This document shows, in pieces, positions 44,811 to 54,364 of a stretch of 64,000 nucleotides of DNA. The translations under genes and the position numbers were made by a program. The notes below the pieces were generated by a model that was not told the DNA's origin, ran no database searches, and saw nothing but the letters and a program-made list of their open reading frames with translations. Numbering within the stretch: position 1 is the stretch's first letter; the number at the start of each line of letters is the position of its first letter. The DNA comes from Melioribacteraceae bacterium (GTDB lineage Bacteria; Bacteroidota; Ignavibacteria; Ignavibacteriales; Melioribacteraceae): NCBI GenBank assembly GCA_021739765.1, contig JAIPBD010000017.1, positions 42,489-106,488 of the forward strand. Reading direction: 5' to 3'.

Positions 44811-46310
44811 ATGAAATCCAAAGGTTTTATCGGGACACTCTCCTTAGTAGCTGTTGGTATAGTTTTCGGAGCTATTCTCGTATCCGGTTTCGGCTGGGTG
44901 AGACCAAGTTTAGCGGAAGTTAAAATTGGCGAAAATGATGATCCTTTAACAGTATTAAGCCCGGAAGCAATTTCATTTAATAATGCATTTATTGATGTAG
45001 CTGAAAAAGTTACACCTTCGATTGTACAGATCACCGTTGTTTCTTCACGCGAAAATCCGCACAAAGGATTTGATTTTAAACTACCATTTCCATTTGATGA
45101 CAATCAACCTTTTGAACAAAAAGGTGGGGGAAGTGGAGTAATTATTTCAGACGATGGTTACATTTTAACGAACAATCATGTTGTTGCCAATGCTTCAAAA
45201 GTGTCAGTCGGTTTATTCGATAAAAGACAACTTGATGCCACAGTAGTTGGTACCGATCCGCTCACTGATCTTGCAGTAATTAAAGTTGAGGCTGACGATC
45301 TGCCCTCATCCAACTTTGGCAATTCGGACGATGTAAAAGTAGGGCAGTGGGTTATGGCGATCGGAAATCCGTTGGCCTTATCATCAACGGTTACAGCGGG
45401 AATCGTATCCGCCAAAGGTAGAAATCTTAGATTAATCAGAGATAGCTATGGCGTCGAGAATTTTATCCAAACGGATGCCGCAATTAATCCGGGAAATAGC
45501 GGTGGCGCGCTTGTTGATCTCAGAGGATCATTAATTGGAATAAATACAGCAATCGCGACCGATGGAATGACTTCCCGCTATATCGGATATGGGTTTGCGA
45601 TTCCAATAAATTTAGCAAAATCTGTTGCCGAAGATCTGATTGCGTATGGAGAAGTTAATCGGGGTTATATCGGAGTTCAGATTGAAGAGGTTGATGCGGC
45701 AACCGCAAAAGCCGTTGGTTTAGATAGACCCACCGGAGTTCTTATTCAAGATGTAGTTGAAAATGGGGCCGCTTCAAAAACTGATATTAAATCGGGTGAT
45801 ATTATCCTCAAAGTTGATGATAAAGAAGTTAGACAACCAAATGAACTTCAAAGTTATATCGCTTCAAAAAGGGCCGGCACGGAGGTAAGGTTGAATCTGT
45901 TCCGTGAAGGTAAAGAAATTGAGCGTTACGTAACATTAAAAGCTCGTGATGAAGCAGCCAAAATAGAACCCGTTTTAAACAATGAACCTGAAGATGTTGA
46001 TTCCAAAATGAAGATGGATATAGTCAGTTTTGATGATTTGGGATTAACCGTAAAAAACATGACTTCAGGCGAATTAAAAGAATACGATCTCGAAAACGGA
46101 ATATTAATCTCCGAAGTAAAAAAATACGGTAAAGCTGATGATCAGAGATTAATTACTGGAACAGTAATTACTGAAGTAAATCGAATCAAAATAAATGACG
46201 TAAATCAGTTTGAAGATTTGGTTGAAAATAGCAAAGGTGAAGCCATTTTGATTAAATATGCCGGCAAAGACGGCTTTCAAAGGTTTGTTGGTTTGGAGAT
46301 TCCAAAATAA
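44811..46310 (+). CDS. DegP/HtrA-type serine protease
   Basis: 499 residues; GGAGG precedes the ATG. An N-terminal signal or anchor (7-28) places it in the periplasm. The trypsin-like domain has the complete triad His123 (TNNHVVA), Asp153 (PLTDLAVI) and Ser230 (NPGNSGGAL). Two PDZ domains follow (about 275-375 and 410-495), the usual Do/DegP layout for quality control of envelope proteins. DegP, DegQ or DegS cannot be distinguished reliably; two PDZ domains argue against DegS. A terminator 25 bp after the stop ends the transcript. Confidence 0.95.
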   Translation: MKSKGFIGTLSLVAVGIVFGAILVSGFGWVRPSLAEVKIGENDDPLTVLSPEAISFNNAFIDVAEKVTPSIVQITVVSSRENPHKGFDFKLPFPFDDNQPFEQKGGGSGVIISDDGYILTNNHVVANASKVSVGLFDKRQLDATVVGTDPLTDLAVIKVEADDLPSSNFGNSDDVKVGQWVMAIGNPLALSSTVTAGIVSAKGRNLRLIRDSYGVENFIQTDAAINPGNSGGALVDLRGSLIGINTAIATDGMTSRYIGYGFAIPINLAKSVAEDLIAYGEVNRGYIGVQIEEVDAATAKAVGLDRPTGVLIQDVVENGAASKTDIKSGDIILKVDDKEVRQPNELQSYIASKRAGTEVRLNLFREGKEIERYVTLKARDEAAKIEPVLNNEPEDVDSKMKMDIVSFDDLGLTVKNMTSGELKEYDLENGILISEVKKYGKADDQRLITGTVITEVNRIKINDVNQFEDLVENSKGEAILIKYAGKDGFQRFVGLEIPK

Positions 46311-46334
46311 CGCTCACAAATTTCGATTTTAGCT

Positions 46335-46366
46335 AAAAGCGTCCATCTTTTGTGGACGCTTTTTTT
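46335..46366 (+). terminator. Intrinsic terminator after the HtrA gene
   Basis: AGCGTCCA (46338-46345) pairs with TGGACGCT (46353-46360) around a 7-nt loop; three flanking A-T pairs extend it, and a run of T follows. Confidence 0.9.
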
Positions 46367-46408
46367 ATATTTGCACATCGGTTAATTGAATACATACTGG
46401 AATTATTG

Positions 46409-47620
46409 ATGATAAGATTTCTTACTGCGGGTGAATCACATGGAAAAGGCTTAACAACAATCGTTGAAGGCTTTCCATCCAACATAAAAGTTGAAAAAGA
46501 AATTATAGATTTTCACCTCGCTCGTCGCCAAATGGGTTACGGACGTGGTGGAAGAATGAAAATCGAAAAAGATAAAGCTGAAATTCTGAGTGGAATTCGA
46601 TTTCAAAAAACTCTCGGGAGTCCTATTTCCTTATGGATTGAAAACAAGGATTGGGCCAACTGGATTGAGAAAATGGATCCTGAAGGAAAAGTTCCGATAA
46701 ATGAAAAAATAACTTTACCCCGTCCGGGGCATGCGGATTTGGTGGGTGTTTCCAAGTATAATCTGCCGGATATCAGAAACTCTATCGAACGTTCGAGTGC
46801 GCGAGAAACTGCAGCACGGGTTGCCGCCGGATCAATTGCGCGAATTTATCTGGAATATTTTGGGATAACAATTGGAAGTTTTGTTGAATCGATTGGCGGT
46901 GTATATTCTAAAAATAGTGATGAAATTAATAGCCTGTTCGATAATAATCTACCAAAAGATTTTGACGCCTGGAAATTATCCGAACGGACTGATCTAAGTT
47001 CAGTGCGAGTTTTTGATCAAGATCATGAAGATCGAATCGTACGAAAAATTAAATCCGCTAAGAAAAAAGGTGATACTCTCGGAGGAACTTTTATAACCGT
47101 GGTAAGCGGTTTACCGGTTGGATTAGGAAGTTTCGTCCATTATGACACAAAACTTGATGCTGATCTGGCTCATACAATCATGTCGATAAATGCGGTAAAA
47201 GGGGTTGAAATAGGCACAGGCTTTAAAAGCGCGGATAGCTACGGCTCCGAGAGTCACGACATCATTACGCTCGAAGAATCAACATTTAGCCGTGGATCCA
47301 ACAGAGCCGGTGGAATAGAAGGAGGAATCAGCACAGGTCTTCCAATAATTATTCGCGGAGCGATGAAACCGATTGCGACCTTAATGTCACCGATTAACGC
47401 GGTTGATCTTTCAACTATGGAAGCTGCGGAATCACGAAGAGAACGTAGTGATTTTGTCGCCGTACCTGCTTGCGCGGTCATAGCGGAATCTATGGTTGCA
47501 TGGACTATTGCCGAACACATAATCAAAAAATTCGGAGGGGACTCAATAGAAGAGGCTCTCGATAATTACAAATTATACAATAAAAAACTGTTTGCAAGAA
47601 TAAAAAAGAACTTTAAATAA
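46409..47620 (+). CDS. aroC: Chorismate synthase
   Basis: 403 residues from the ATG at 46409. An upstream in-frame start at 46352 would lie inside the terminator hairpin and add 19 residues unlike any AroC. Catalyses the FMN-dependent elimination of phosphate from EPSP to chorismate. Conserved segments: FLTAGESHG, RRQMGYGRGGRM, RPGHADL, RSSARETAARVAAG, and near the end RSDFVAVPACAVIAE. Its stop overlaps the next ATG by one base (TAATG), so it is translationally coupled to the metallohydrolase. No other aro gene is near. Confidence 0.96.
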   Translation: MIRFLTAGESHGKGLTTIVEGFPSNIKVEKEIIDFHLARRQMGYGRGGRMKIEKDKAEILSGIRFQKTLGSPISLWIENKDWANWIEKMDPEGKVPINEKITLPRPGHADLVGVSKYNLPDIRNSIERSSARETAARVAAGSIARIYLEYFGITIGSFVESIGGVYSKNSDEINSLFDNNLPKDFDAWKLSERTDLSSVRVFDQDHEDRIVRKIKSAKKKGDTLGGTFITVVSGLPVGLGSFVHYDTKLDADLAHTIMSINAVKGVEIGTGFKSADSYGSESHDIITLEESTFSRGSNRAGGIEGGISTGLPIIIRGAMKPIATLMSPINAVDLSTMEAAESRRERSDFVAVPACAVIAESMVAWTIAEHIIKKFGGDSIEEALDNYKLYNKKLFARIKKNFK

Positions 47621-48261
47621 TGTTTCAAATGAAGAAGTTTATATTTAGTCCATTCCAAGAAAACACTTACGTGGTTTGGGATTCCGAATCTAAGCAAGCC
47701 GCGGTAATTGATCCCGGTTGTTATGATGAAACTGAAAAGAACAAATTAAAAGATTTTATTTATCATAATAAGCTTGATCTGAAAATACTTTTTAATACGC
47801 ATTGCCACATCGATCATATCTTCGGCAATAAATTCATTATGGATAATTTCAAACCTCTGTTTTACGCTCCCGAAAAGGACATTCCACTTTTGGAAAACAT
47901 GCCCGAGCAGGCAAAATTATTTCAACTGACCGTTGATGAATCTCCCAAGCCAGACTTTTACATAACTGAGGAGTTGGAAGTCACAATCGGTGACCTGATC
48001 GCAAGTTTTATTTTCACTCCGGGTCACACTCCCGGTGAATACTCAATCCTTTTCAAAAACGTAAATATTTGTTTTACCGGAGATGTGTTATTTTTTGAAG
48101 GAATCGGGCGAACCGATTTATGGGGTGGGGATTATGACACACTCATGAATTCGATAAAAACAAAACTACTTACACTTAAAGATATTACTGAAATACATCC
48201 CGGGCACGGTGCTTCAAGTTCTATAGAATACGAAAGATTGAATAACCCTTTTCTAAACTAA
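47620..48261 (+). CDS. Metallo-beta-lactamase-fold hydrolase
   Basis: 213 residues. Zinc-site motif THCHIDHIFG (HxHxDH) and the later PGHTPGEYS and PGHG supply the remaining ligands, with FTGDVLF carrying the bridging Asp. The overall pattern is that of the glyoxalase II-like branch (YcbL-type) rather than of true lactamases, and there is no signal peptide. Thioesterase activity on a glutathione-like or other thiol ester is likely, but the substrate is unknown. Overlaps the aroC stop; the ABC permease starts 4 bases after its stop. Confidence 0.87.
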   Translation: MFQMKKFIFSPFQENTYVVWDSESKQAAVIDPGCYDETEKNKLKDFIYHNKLDLKILFNTHCHIDHIFGNKFIMDNFKPLFYAPEKDIPLLENMPEQAKLFQLTVDESPKPDFYITEELEVTIGDLIASFIFTPGHTPGEYSILFKNVNICFTGDVLFFEGIGRTDLWGGDYDTLMNSIKTKLLTLKDITEIHPGHGASSSIEYERLNNPFLN

Positions 48262-48265
48262 CAAA

Positions 48266-49027
48266 ATGATATCAATGTTAAAATTAACAGATTCGTCAAA
48301 AAATAAGTTGAAATTGGTTTCAGCTGTTGTATTTATCTACATTTTACTCTTCGAATTTATTTTACCTGATTCCGAGTTCTTCCCACGACCAACTTTAATT
48401 TTGGAATCACTTAAAGCATTGTGGAGCGAGTATTTCTTGTTCACGGAATTCGCTTATACATCGTCAGCTTTATACATCGCGTTCCTAATCGCCCTTGTTA
48501 TCATGCACTTTTCATCCGGTTTTATAATTAAAACTATGCTAAAGTTTAAAGAATCGGTTGAAGCATTATCAGTTTTTGGATATTTCCCTTCATTCTTTTA
48601 TGCGGTGCTGATAGCATTTTGGTTTGAACTTAATTGGTTTATTGAACTCGCGTTTTTATTAATTGCGTTCGTAACATTGTTTTGGAAGGACTTATTTAAT
48701 TCATTAAGTACTATTAAAACTGAGTACAATGATGCCGCGCTTTCAATAAAAGGTGATCGAGATTCTGATTTTTACGATGTGGTTTATAAATCAATTTTAC
48801 CTGAATTTGTAAAAACTCTTTCAAAAAATCACCTTTATGTTTGGATAGTACTTTTAACTTTTGAGTTTATACATGATGTGTCCGGTTTGGGAAGTCTTTT
48901 TAATAAAATTCTTAACTTCCATGATTTGGGAGGTGTTTTTGGACTTACGATCGTAGTTTCACTACTGATATTTATCGGAAATATGTTGATTCAATTTGCG
49001 AACAAAAGAATGGTTGATTGGGAGTAA
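48266..49027 (+). CDS. ABC permease of the nitrate/sulfonate/taurine type
   Basis: 253 residues with about six transmembrane helices. The cytoplasmic coupling loop (EAA motif) is recognisable as YNDAALSIKGDRDSDF...ILPEF, and the N-terminal PRPTLILESL is typical of SsuC/TauC-like permeases. The next gene encodes an ATPase of the same branch, but no substrate-binding protein is present and the ATPase motifs are badly altered, so conventional import is doubtful. Begins 4 bases after the metallohydrolase and ends 1 base before the ATPase start. Confidence 0.8.
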   Translation: MISMLKLTDSSKNKLKLVSAVVFIYILLFEFILPDSEFFPRPTLILESLKALWSEYFLFTEFAYTSSALYIAFLIALVIMHFSSGFIIKTMLKFKESVEALSVFGYFPSFFYAVLIAFWFELNWFIELAFLLIAFVTLFWKDLFNSLSTIKTEYNDAALSIKGDRDSDFYDVVYKSILPEFVKTLSKNHLYVWIVLLTFEFIHDVSGLGSLFNKILNFHDLGGVFGLTIVVSLLIFIGNMLIQFANKRMVDWE

Positions 49028-49028
49028 T

Positions 49029-49787
49029 ATGGGAAAAAATATCTTAAAACTTAGCAATGTAAGTAAGGATTATATCGGACCTCTGGGAAATAAAGTCCAC
49101 CTGCTCGAAAATATCGAGTTCGATTTAGAACTCAATAAATCAACTTCTATTATCGCACCCAAAGGCGCCGGTAAAAGTTCGTTGTTAAAAATTGTTTCGG
49201 GTCTTGAGCAACCTACGTCAGGAGAAATAATCGCATCCGAAAATTTTAAGAAGGTCTTAATTCCTTCGGAACCATCATCTTTCCCTTGGCTGAGTGTATT
49301 CGAGAATGTTTTGTTTGGGAATAAAAAATTGGACACAGATAAAGCTATGGAAATAGTGGAATTGGTCGGACTTGAAGGTTATGAAGATCACAGACCACAT
49401 AACAACAGCTACGGATTTCGTTTTAGAATCGCACTTGCCAGAGCGCTTGCTGTTAATCCGGACTTAGTCGTTCTTGACGAACCCTTTACAAATATGAAAT
49501 CGACTACCAAAGAAGAAATATATTCACTTGTAAGGGAAGTAAATTCTTCGGTGGATTGCACATTTTTGATCGGAACGACAAATATATCCGAAGCGATTTT
49601 TCTCTCAGAGCAGATCATTTTGGTGCAGAAAAATCCCGGAAAAGTTTTCGATAAGATCAATATCGATTTACCGTTTGAACGATCGATCGATATAATGAAT
49701 GATGAAAAATTTATCCAAATCCGAAATCAAATTGAATCCAAGTTTCGGAAGTTGGAAACTAATCAACTATTCAGCTTTAGTATTTAG
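49029..49787 (+). CDS. SsuB/TauB-like ABC ATPase with degenerate motifs
   Basis: 252 residues from the ATG at 49029, just after the permease stop; a longer in-frame start at 48996 would overlap the permease and is not needed. By alignment in the head with TauB/SsuB: Walker A reads APKGAGKS (first Gly lost), the Q-loop reads PSEPSSFPW (Gln to Ser), the signature reads NSYGF instead of LSGGQ, the D-loop is TNMKS and the switch His is replaced in IGTTN. Walker B VVLDEP is kept. ATP binding may survive, normal hydrolysis probably not. The frame is intact, so this is divergence and not decay. Confidence 0.8.
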   Translation: MGKNILKLSNVSKDYIGPLGNKVHLLENIEFDLELNKSTSIIAPKGAGKSSLLKIVSGLEQPTSGEIIASENFKKVLIPSEPSSFPWLSVFENVLFGNKKLDTDKAMEIVELVGLEGYEDHRPHNNSYGFRFRIALARALAVNPDLVVLDEPFTNMKSTTKEEIYSLVREVNSSVDCTFLIGTTNISEAIFLSEQIILVQKNPGKVFDKINIDLPFERSIDIMNDEKFIQIRNQIESKFRKLETNQLFSFSI

Positions 49788-49788
49788 A

Positions 49789-51333
49789 ATGAAAAACAAA
49801 ATTGAAGAACTAAAAAAGAAGAAAAATGCGGCAAAATTGGGCGGGGGACAGAAAAGAATCGATTCCCAGCACAACAAGGGAAAATTAACCGCTCGCGAAA
49901 GAATCGAATTGCTCGTGGATGAAGGTTCATTTGAGGAGATCGATATTTTCGTTAAACATCGTTCTTATGATTTTGGTCTGGAGAAACAACATTACCCGGG
50001 TGACGGAGTTGTAACCGGTTTCGCAAAAATCGATAACCGGCCGATCGCTTTGTTCAGTCAGGATTTTACTGTGTTTGGTGGTTCCTTATCTGAATCCCAT
50101 GCTGAAAAAATCTGTAAAATTATGGATATGGCGATGAAAATCGGGATTCCCGTTTTCGGTTTAAATGATTCTGGCGGCGCTAGAATTCAAGAAGGAGTTG
50201 TCAGTCTCGGTGGTTATGCGGATATATTTCTAAGGAATACACTTGCCTCCGGAGTTATTCCGCAAATATCTGCTGTTTTGGGTCCATGTGCGGGTGGAGC
50301 CGTTTATTCACCTGCAATTACAGATTTTATTTTCATGGCGAAAAAAACAAGTCACATGTTCGTAACCGGTCCGAATGTGGTTAGAACTGTTACACACGAA
50401 GACGTGACTTTCGAAGATTTGGGCGGCGCGGAAACTCATTCAACTAAAAGCGGAGTTTCACATTTTGCGTTTGATAGTGAAATTGAAGTTTTTACTAACA
50501 TGCGGAAGCTCATGTCTTATATTCCTTTAAATTGGAAGGATAGACCGATTGAGTATGATTTTGACTTTACTAAAAATTACACCTCTCCTAATTTAAATGA
50601 AATAATTCCTGATAATCCGAACAAACCTTACGACATGCACGACATCATTAAACTTTTGGTTGATGATCAAGAATTTTTTGAAGTTCACAGTGCGTACGCT
50701 GAAAATATTATTGTTGGATTTTGCCGAATCGGCGGTTTGTCCGTTGGGATTGTCGCCAATCAACCGAAAGTATTGGCCGGTGTGCTCGATATTAATGCTT
50801 CAAATAAAGCCGCACGATTTATCCGTTTCTGCGATTCATTTAATATTCCTTTATTAGTACTTGAAGACGTTCCGGGATTTTTACCCGGCACTGAACAAGA
50901 ATGGAACGGAATAATTAAAAATGGCGCAAAACTGCTTTTTGCTTTTTGTGAGGCAACGGTTCCCAAAGTTACCGTAATTACCAGGAAAGCTTATGGCGGA
51001 GCTTATGATGTAATGAATTCGAAACATATTCGCGGCGATTTTAATTTTGCGTGGCCTTCGGCTGAAATTGCGGTTATGGGGCCAAAAGGCGCGGTTGAAA
51101 TAATCTTCAAAAAGGAAATTTCCGAATCTGATGACCCTGAGAAGAAATTGGATCAAAAATTATCGGAATACATCGAGAAATTTGCTAATCCGTACATCGC
51201 TGCGGAAAGAGGATATGTAGATGACGTAATTGAACCTTCAGAAACCAGAAATAGATTGATTAACACTTTTCAATTGCTAAAAACAAAAGTGGATAAAAAT
51301 CCCGGAAAGAAACATTGCAATATACCTCTTTAA
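49789..51333 (+). CDS. Acyl-CoA carboxylase carboxyltransferase subunit (PccB-like)
   Basis: 514 residues from the ATG at 49789, one base after the ATPase stop. Contains both crotonase-like halves of the carboxyltransferase: [32 protein letters not shown] and the oxyanion GGAVYSPA in the first, and [12 protein letters not shown] and [11 protein letters not shown] in the second. Transfers CO2 between biotin and propionyl-CoA or a similar acyl-CoA; methylmalonyl-CoA decarboxylase alpha subunits are homologous and cannot be excluded. The biotin carboxylase and carrier subunits are not in the window. It ends the long gene run that starts at aroC. Confidence 0.9.
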   Translation: MKNKIEELKKKKNAAKLGGGQKRIDSQHNKGKLTARERIELLVDEGSFEEIDIFVKHRSYDFGLEKQHYPGDGVVTGFAKIDNRPIALFSQDFTVFGGSLSESHAEKICKIMDMAMKIGIPVFGLNDSGGARIQEGVVSLGGYADIFLRNTLASGVIPQISAVLGPCAGGAVYSPAITDFIFMAKKTSHMFVTGPNVVRTVTHEDVTFEDLGGAETHSTKSGVSHFAFDSEIEVFTNMRKLMSYIPLNWKDRPIEYDFDFTKNYTSPNLNEIIPDNPNKPYDMHDIIKLLVDDQEFFEVHSAYAENIIVGFCRIGGLSVGIVANQPKVLAGVLDINASNKAARFIRFCDSFNIPLLVLEDVPGFLPGTEQEWNGIIKNGAKLLFAFCEATVPKVTVITRKAYGGAYDVMNSKHIRGDFNFAWPSAEIAVMGPKGAVEIIFKKEISESDDPEKKLDQKLSEYIEKFANPYIAAERGYVDDVIEPSETRNRLINTFQLLKTKVDKNPGKKHCNIPL

Positions 51334-51453
51334 TCTATTGCTTTATTAAGTTATTGCCTCATAACAATTAATAAAGATATTGTAACATTTTACTTGACAA
51401 TATTTGGCTAACTCTTTAATTTTACAGTAGTTAAACCATCCAAAGGAATTTAA

Positions 51454-54168
51454 GTGAATTCATATAAAATCGTTTTACTCTTCTTATTTACCATCCTGCT
51501 TTCGTCCTGTTCTTTTATAAATGAACTTACCGGAGATCAATCGGCAACAACTCCTGACTCCTTGCAAGTTGTTGATCCGAATACAGTTTTAAATGAATTA
51601 CTTGAAGACGCGCGTATGGATTACGTAGTCGCGCTTAATTCTGAACCGCTAAATGACGCTAATCTAACCTTGAATAAATATGAATCCGCACTTACGAAAA
51701 TTAACAAACTAAGCTATTATCCGGGAATTAATGAAAATGTCGCCTATACTGAACTTGAAGCTTCGATAGTAGAAGACTACAGCAAATATTTAACCAATGT
51801 GGATGAACTCCCTGAGAATGTTTCCTCCTTTGCGCTCGAACAATGGTTAAGCGGACAAATGCCCGAACTGAATGTTACCGATGAAGAAATTGTTGATGAA
51901 TCGAAAAATGATGTGATAGTGATCGGTGATTTTCCGCTGGAAATTAACCGATATGTCGAACAGTACATAGAGTATTACACGGGTAAGGGAAGGCGTCATA
52001 TTGAAACATGGTTAAAACGGTCCGGAAGATATTTCCCTATGATGGGCAAAATTTTTGCCGAAGAACAAGTGCCTCAACAATTAATATTTTTAAGTCTTAT
52101 AGAAAGTGGATTAAACCCGACTGCTCGCTCATGGGCCAGAGCAATGGGAATGTGGCAATTTATGAGCAGTACCGGAAAACTTTATGATCTTAAAGTGAAT
52201 TTTTACGTTGATGAAAGAAAAGATCCGGAAAAAGCTACGAGAGCCGCAGCGCAACATCTTCGTGATCTTTATGTTTCTTTAGGTGATTGGTACCTTGCAA
52301 TCGCCTCTTACAATAGCGGCGAAGGACGAGTAAGACGGGGAATGAGAAAATCGGACTCAGACAATTTCTGGAAAGTTCGACGCTTCCTCCCGAGAGAGAC
52401 TAAAAATTATGTGCCGCAATATATTGCAGTAACTATTATTTGCAGTAATCTTGAAAAGTACGGTTTTACGGGATTACAATACCAAAAACCGATCGAATAT
52501 GTGAAACACCCGATCGCAGAACCTATCGACTTAAACGTACTTTCAAAATGTGCGGGAATATCGCTTGAAACTATGAGGGAATTAAATCCTGATCTGATCC
52601 AACATACAACACCACCTGCAGGAAACGAACCATATTTGCTTAAAGTTCCTTCGGACACTTACGAACAGTTCGTTCAAAATTTGAGTAATGTACCTGATGA
52701 AGCCAAACTTCACTTCCTGGTGCATCAGGTGAAATCGGGCGAAACATTCTCCGGGATTGCTTACAAATACGGCATTGCAACAGCCAGACTTGCGTCGTTT
52801 AATAATGTTTCCGTCAAGAAAACAATTCATCCCGGTATGCAGTTAAAAGTACCGATATCCGCTTTTTCGGAAGAAGATTTCCAAGTAAGCACAGATGTTC
52901 TTGCAGCTGTAGAAAATTACAAGGATTTTAGCGACGAATCTGCCTCCTACGAATTAATCTTGCATAATGTTGACGATGAAGACAAGTTTATGGAGCTTTA
53001 CAAAAACCGTGTGGCGGATTCCGTTGAAGTAATTATTCCTGATGACAAAAGTAAGGTTAGTTATACAGTTAAAAACGGTGATAATTTAGTTGATATCGCA
53101 ACCATCTTTGATGTTCGTGTATCCGATATTCGAAACTGGAATGATTTGCCATATACGAGAAGCATCAGTGTCGGTCAAGTTCTTGATGTTTACGTCCCGC
53201 ATGATAAACAAGAATATTTTGCTTCTTTGGACAAAATTGCGAGAACCGATAAACTAAGCATTCTTTACGCTACCACAGACGGAGGTTGGGTTAAACATAA
53301 AATTCGTTCCGGTGAAGCTATTTCAAAAATTGCATACAAATACGGTGTTCGAGTCAGTGATGTAAAAAAATGGAATAATCTTTCATCAAGCCGAATTTAT
53401 GCCGGGAAGGTATTGAACATTTACACAGGGAAAGAAAACCAATCAATCGTTGCTTCAAACTCTACTGAAATTAAAACTGCGACACAGCCCGAGGTTTCCG
53501 CGAGTGTAAATAATAATTCAAGTGAAGGCAATGAATCTGCTTCAAATGAAATTGTTTATTATAAAGTTCAGTCGGGCGATACGATTGGCGAAATAGCTGA
53601 AATATTTAATGTGTCGATCTGGAAACTTAGAGAGTGGAATAAATTAACTTCAAATAAGATCATTGTCGGCAAAGACCTCAAGATTTTTTCAAATATTAAA
53701 TTAGATGAAGCAATCGCGGATTACGCGGCCAGAAAAGCAAGTAGAAAGTCGGGTGTCGAGGAAATTGCTGCCGGTTCCTCCAATGAGATAACACAAGCAG
53801 TACCAAATCAAAACGAATCGACTGACGGGATAGTAATATATAAAGTCAAAAAGAATGATACTCTCGGTCATATTTCGATGAGATTCAAAGTATCGGTGGC
53901 GGATCTAAAAAAATGGAATGATCTATCAAACAATAAAATTAAAGTGGGACAAGACATTAAAATTTATTCCTCAACATCAAGCGACATCAATGAGACTTCA
54001 ACCGTCGCGGTTACAACCGGAGTTGGCAAAACTCACACGATCCGATACGGTGAATCGCTTTGGACAATCGCGCGTCAGTATAACACGAGAGTTGACAGTC
54101 TTAAAAAATGGAATGATATCAATACAAATAAAATTAACGTTGGTGATCAGATTAAAATTTTGAACTAG
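51454..54168 (+). CDS. LysM-rich membrane-bound lytic transglycosylase (MltD-like) lipoprotein
   Basis: 904 residues from a GTG start with AAAGGA upstream. Lipobox LLSSC gives acylated Cys19, so it is anchored in a membrane facing the periplasm. The SLT domain (about 165-330) has catalytic Glu217 in SLIESGLNP plus MGMWQFMSSTG and YNSGEGRVRRG. Six clear LysM repeats follow (starting about 425, with motifs such as SGDTIGEIA and KKNDTLGHIS), and a LysM-like segment precedes them. E. coli MltD has two, so this is an expanded form. It cleaves glycan strands of peptidoglycan while LysM domains hold the substrate. A single-gene unit. Confidence 0.93.
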   Translation: MNSYKIVLLFLFTILLSSCSFINELTGDQSATTPDSLQVVDPNTVLNELLEDARMDYVVALNSEPLNDANLTLNKYESALTKINKLSYYPGINENVAYTELEASIVEDYSKYLTNVDELPENVSSFALEQWLSGQMPELNVTDEEIVDESKNDVIVIGDFPLEINRYVEQYIEYYTGKGRRHIETWLKRSGRYFPMMGKIFAEEQVPQQLIFLSLIESGLNPTARSWARAMGMWQFMSSTGKLYDLKVNFYVDERKDPEKATRAAAQHLRDLYVSLGDWYLAIASYNSGEGRVRRGMRKSDSDNFWKVRRFLPRETKNYVPQYIAVTIICSNLEKYGFTGLQYQKPIEYVKHPIAEPIDLNVLSKCAGISLETMRELNPDLIQHTTPPAGNEPYLLKVPSDTYEQFVQNLSNVPDEAKLHFLVHQVKSGETFSGIAYKYGIATARLASFNNVSVKKTIHPGMQLKVPISAFSEEDFQVSTDVLAAVENYKDFSDESASYELILHNVDDEDKFMELYKNRVADSVEVIIPDDKSKVSYTVKNGDNLVDIATIFDVRVSDIRNWNDLPYTRSISVGQVLDVYVPHDKQEYFASLDKIARTDKLSILYATTDGGWVKHKIRSGEAISKIAYKYGVRVSDVKKWNNLSSSRIYAGKVLNIYTGKENQSIVASNSTEIKTATQPEVSASVNNNSSEGNESASNEIVYYKVQSGDTIGEIAEIFNVSIWKLREWNKLTSNKIIVGKDLKIFSNIKLDEAIADYAARKASRKSGVEEIAAGSSNEITQAVPNQNESTDGIVIYKVKKNDTLGHISMRFKVSVADLKKWNDLSNNKIKVGQDIKIYSSTSSDINETSTVAVTTGVGKTHTIRYGESLWTIARQYNTRVDSLKKWNDINTNKINVGDQIKILN

Positions 54169-54211
54169 GGAAACTATTTTTTAGGTTAGTGTGTAAATTT
54201 TGAAATAAAAG

Positions 54212-54288
54212 GTCGTTAGGGGTGCTGTTCATCAGCTGAGATTACACCCTTATACCTGATCCGGGTAATGCCGGCGTAGGGAAATAGA
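54212..54288 (+). promoter_or_regulatory. TPP (thiamine pyrophosphate) riboswitch
   Basis: The THI-box landmarks appear in order: GGGGTGC (54218-54225), CTGAGA (54236-54241), ACACCCTTATACCTGATCC and GGGTAATGCCGGCGTAGGGA. The sequence folds into the standard TPP aptamer with both the pyrimidine and pyrophosphate sensor arms. A terminator lies 19 bp downstream, so the switch probably works by transcription attenuation of the TonB receptor, thiamine pyrophosphokinase and SSS symporter genes. Confidence 0.96.
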
Positions 54289-54306
54289 GCTATTTTAATT
54301 GTGTTT

Positions 54307-54336
54307 AGCCGTTTCCTGTAAACGGCTTTTTTATTT
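54307..54336 (+). terminator. Riboswitch expression-platform terminator
   Basis: AGCCGTTT (54307-54314) pairs perfectly with AAACGGCT (54320-54327) around CCTGT, followed by TTTTT. Lying between the aptamer and the TonB receptor start, it should end transcription when TPP is bound. I did not find an unambiguous anti-terminator pairing by eye. Confidence 0.88.
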
Positions 54337-54364
54337 CTCATAAAACGTTCTTACGGGAGGAATA

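Noticed and set aside
46352-46408. Longer N-terminus for chorismate synthase
   Set aside because: It would start inside the terminator hairpin of the previous gene and adds residues absent from the family.
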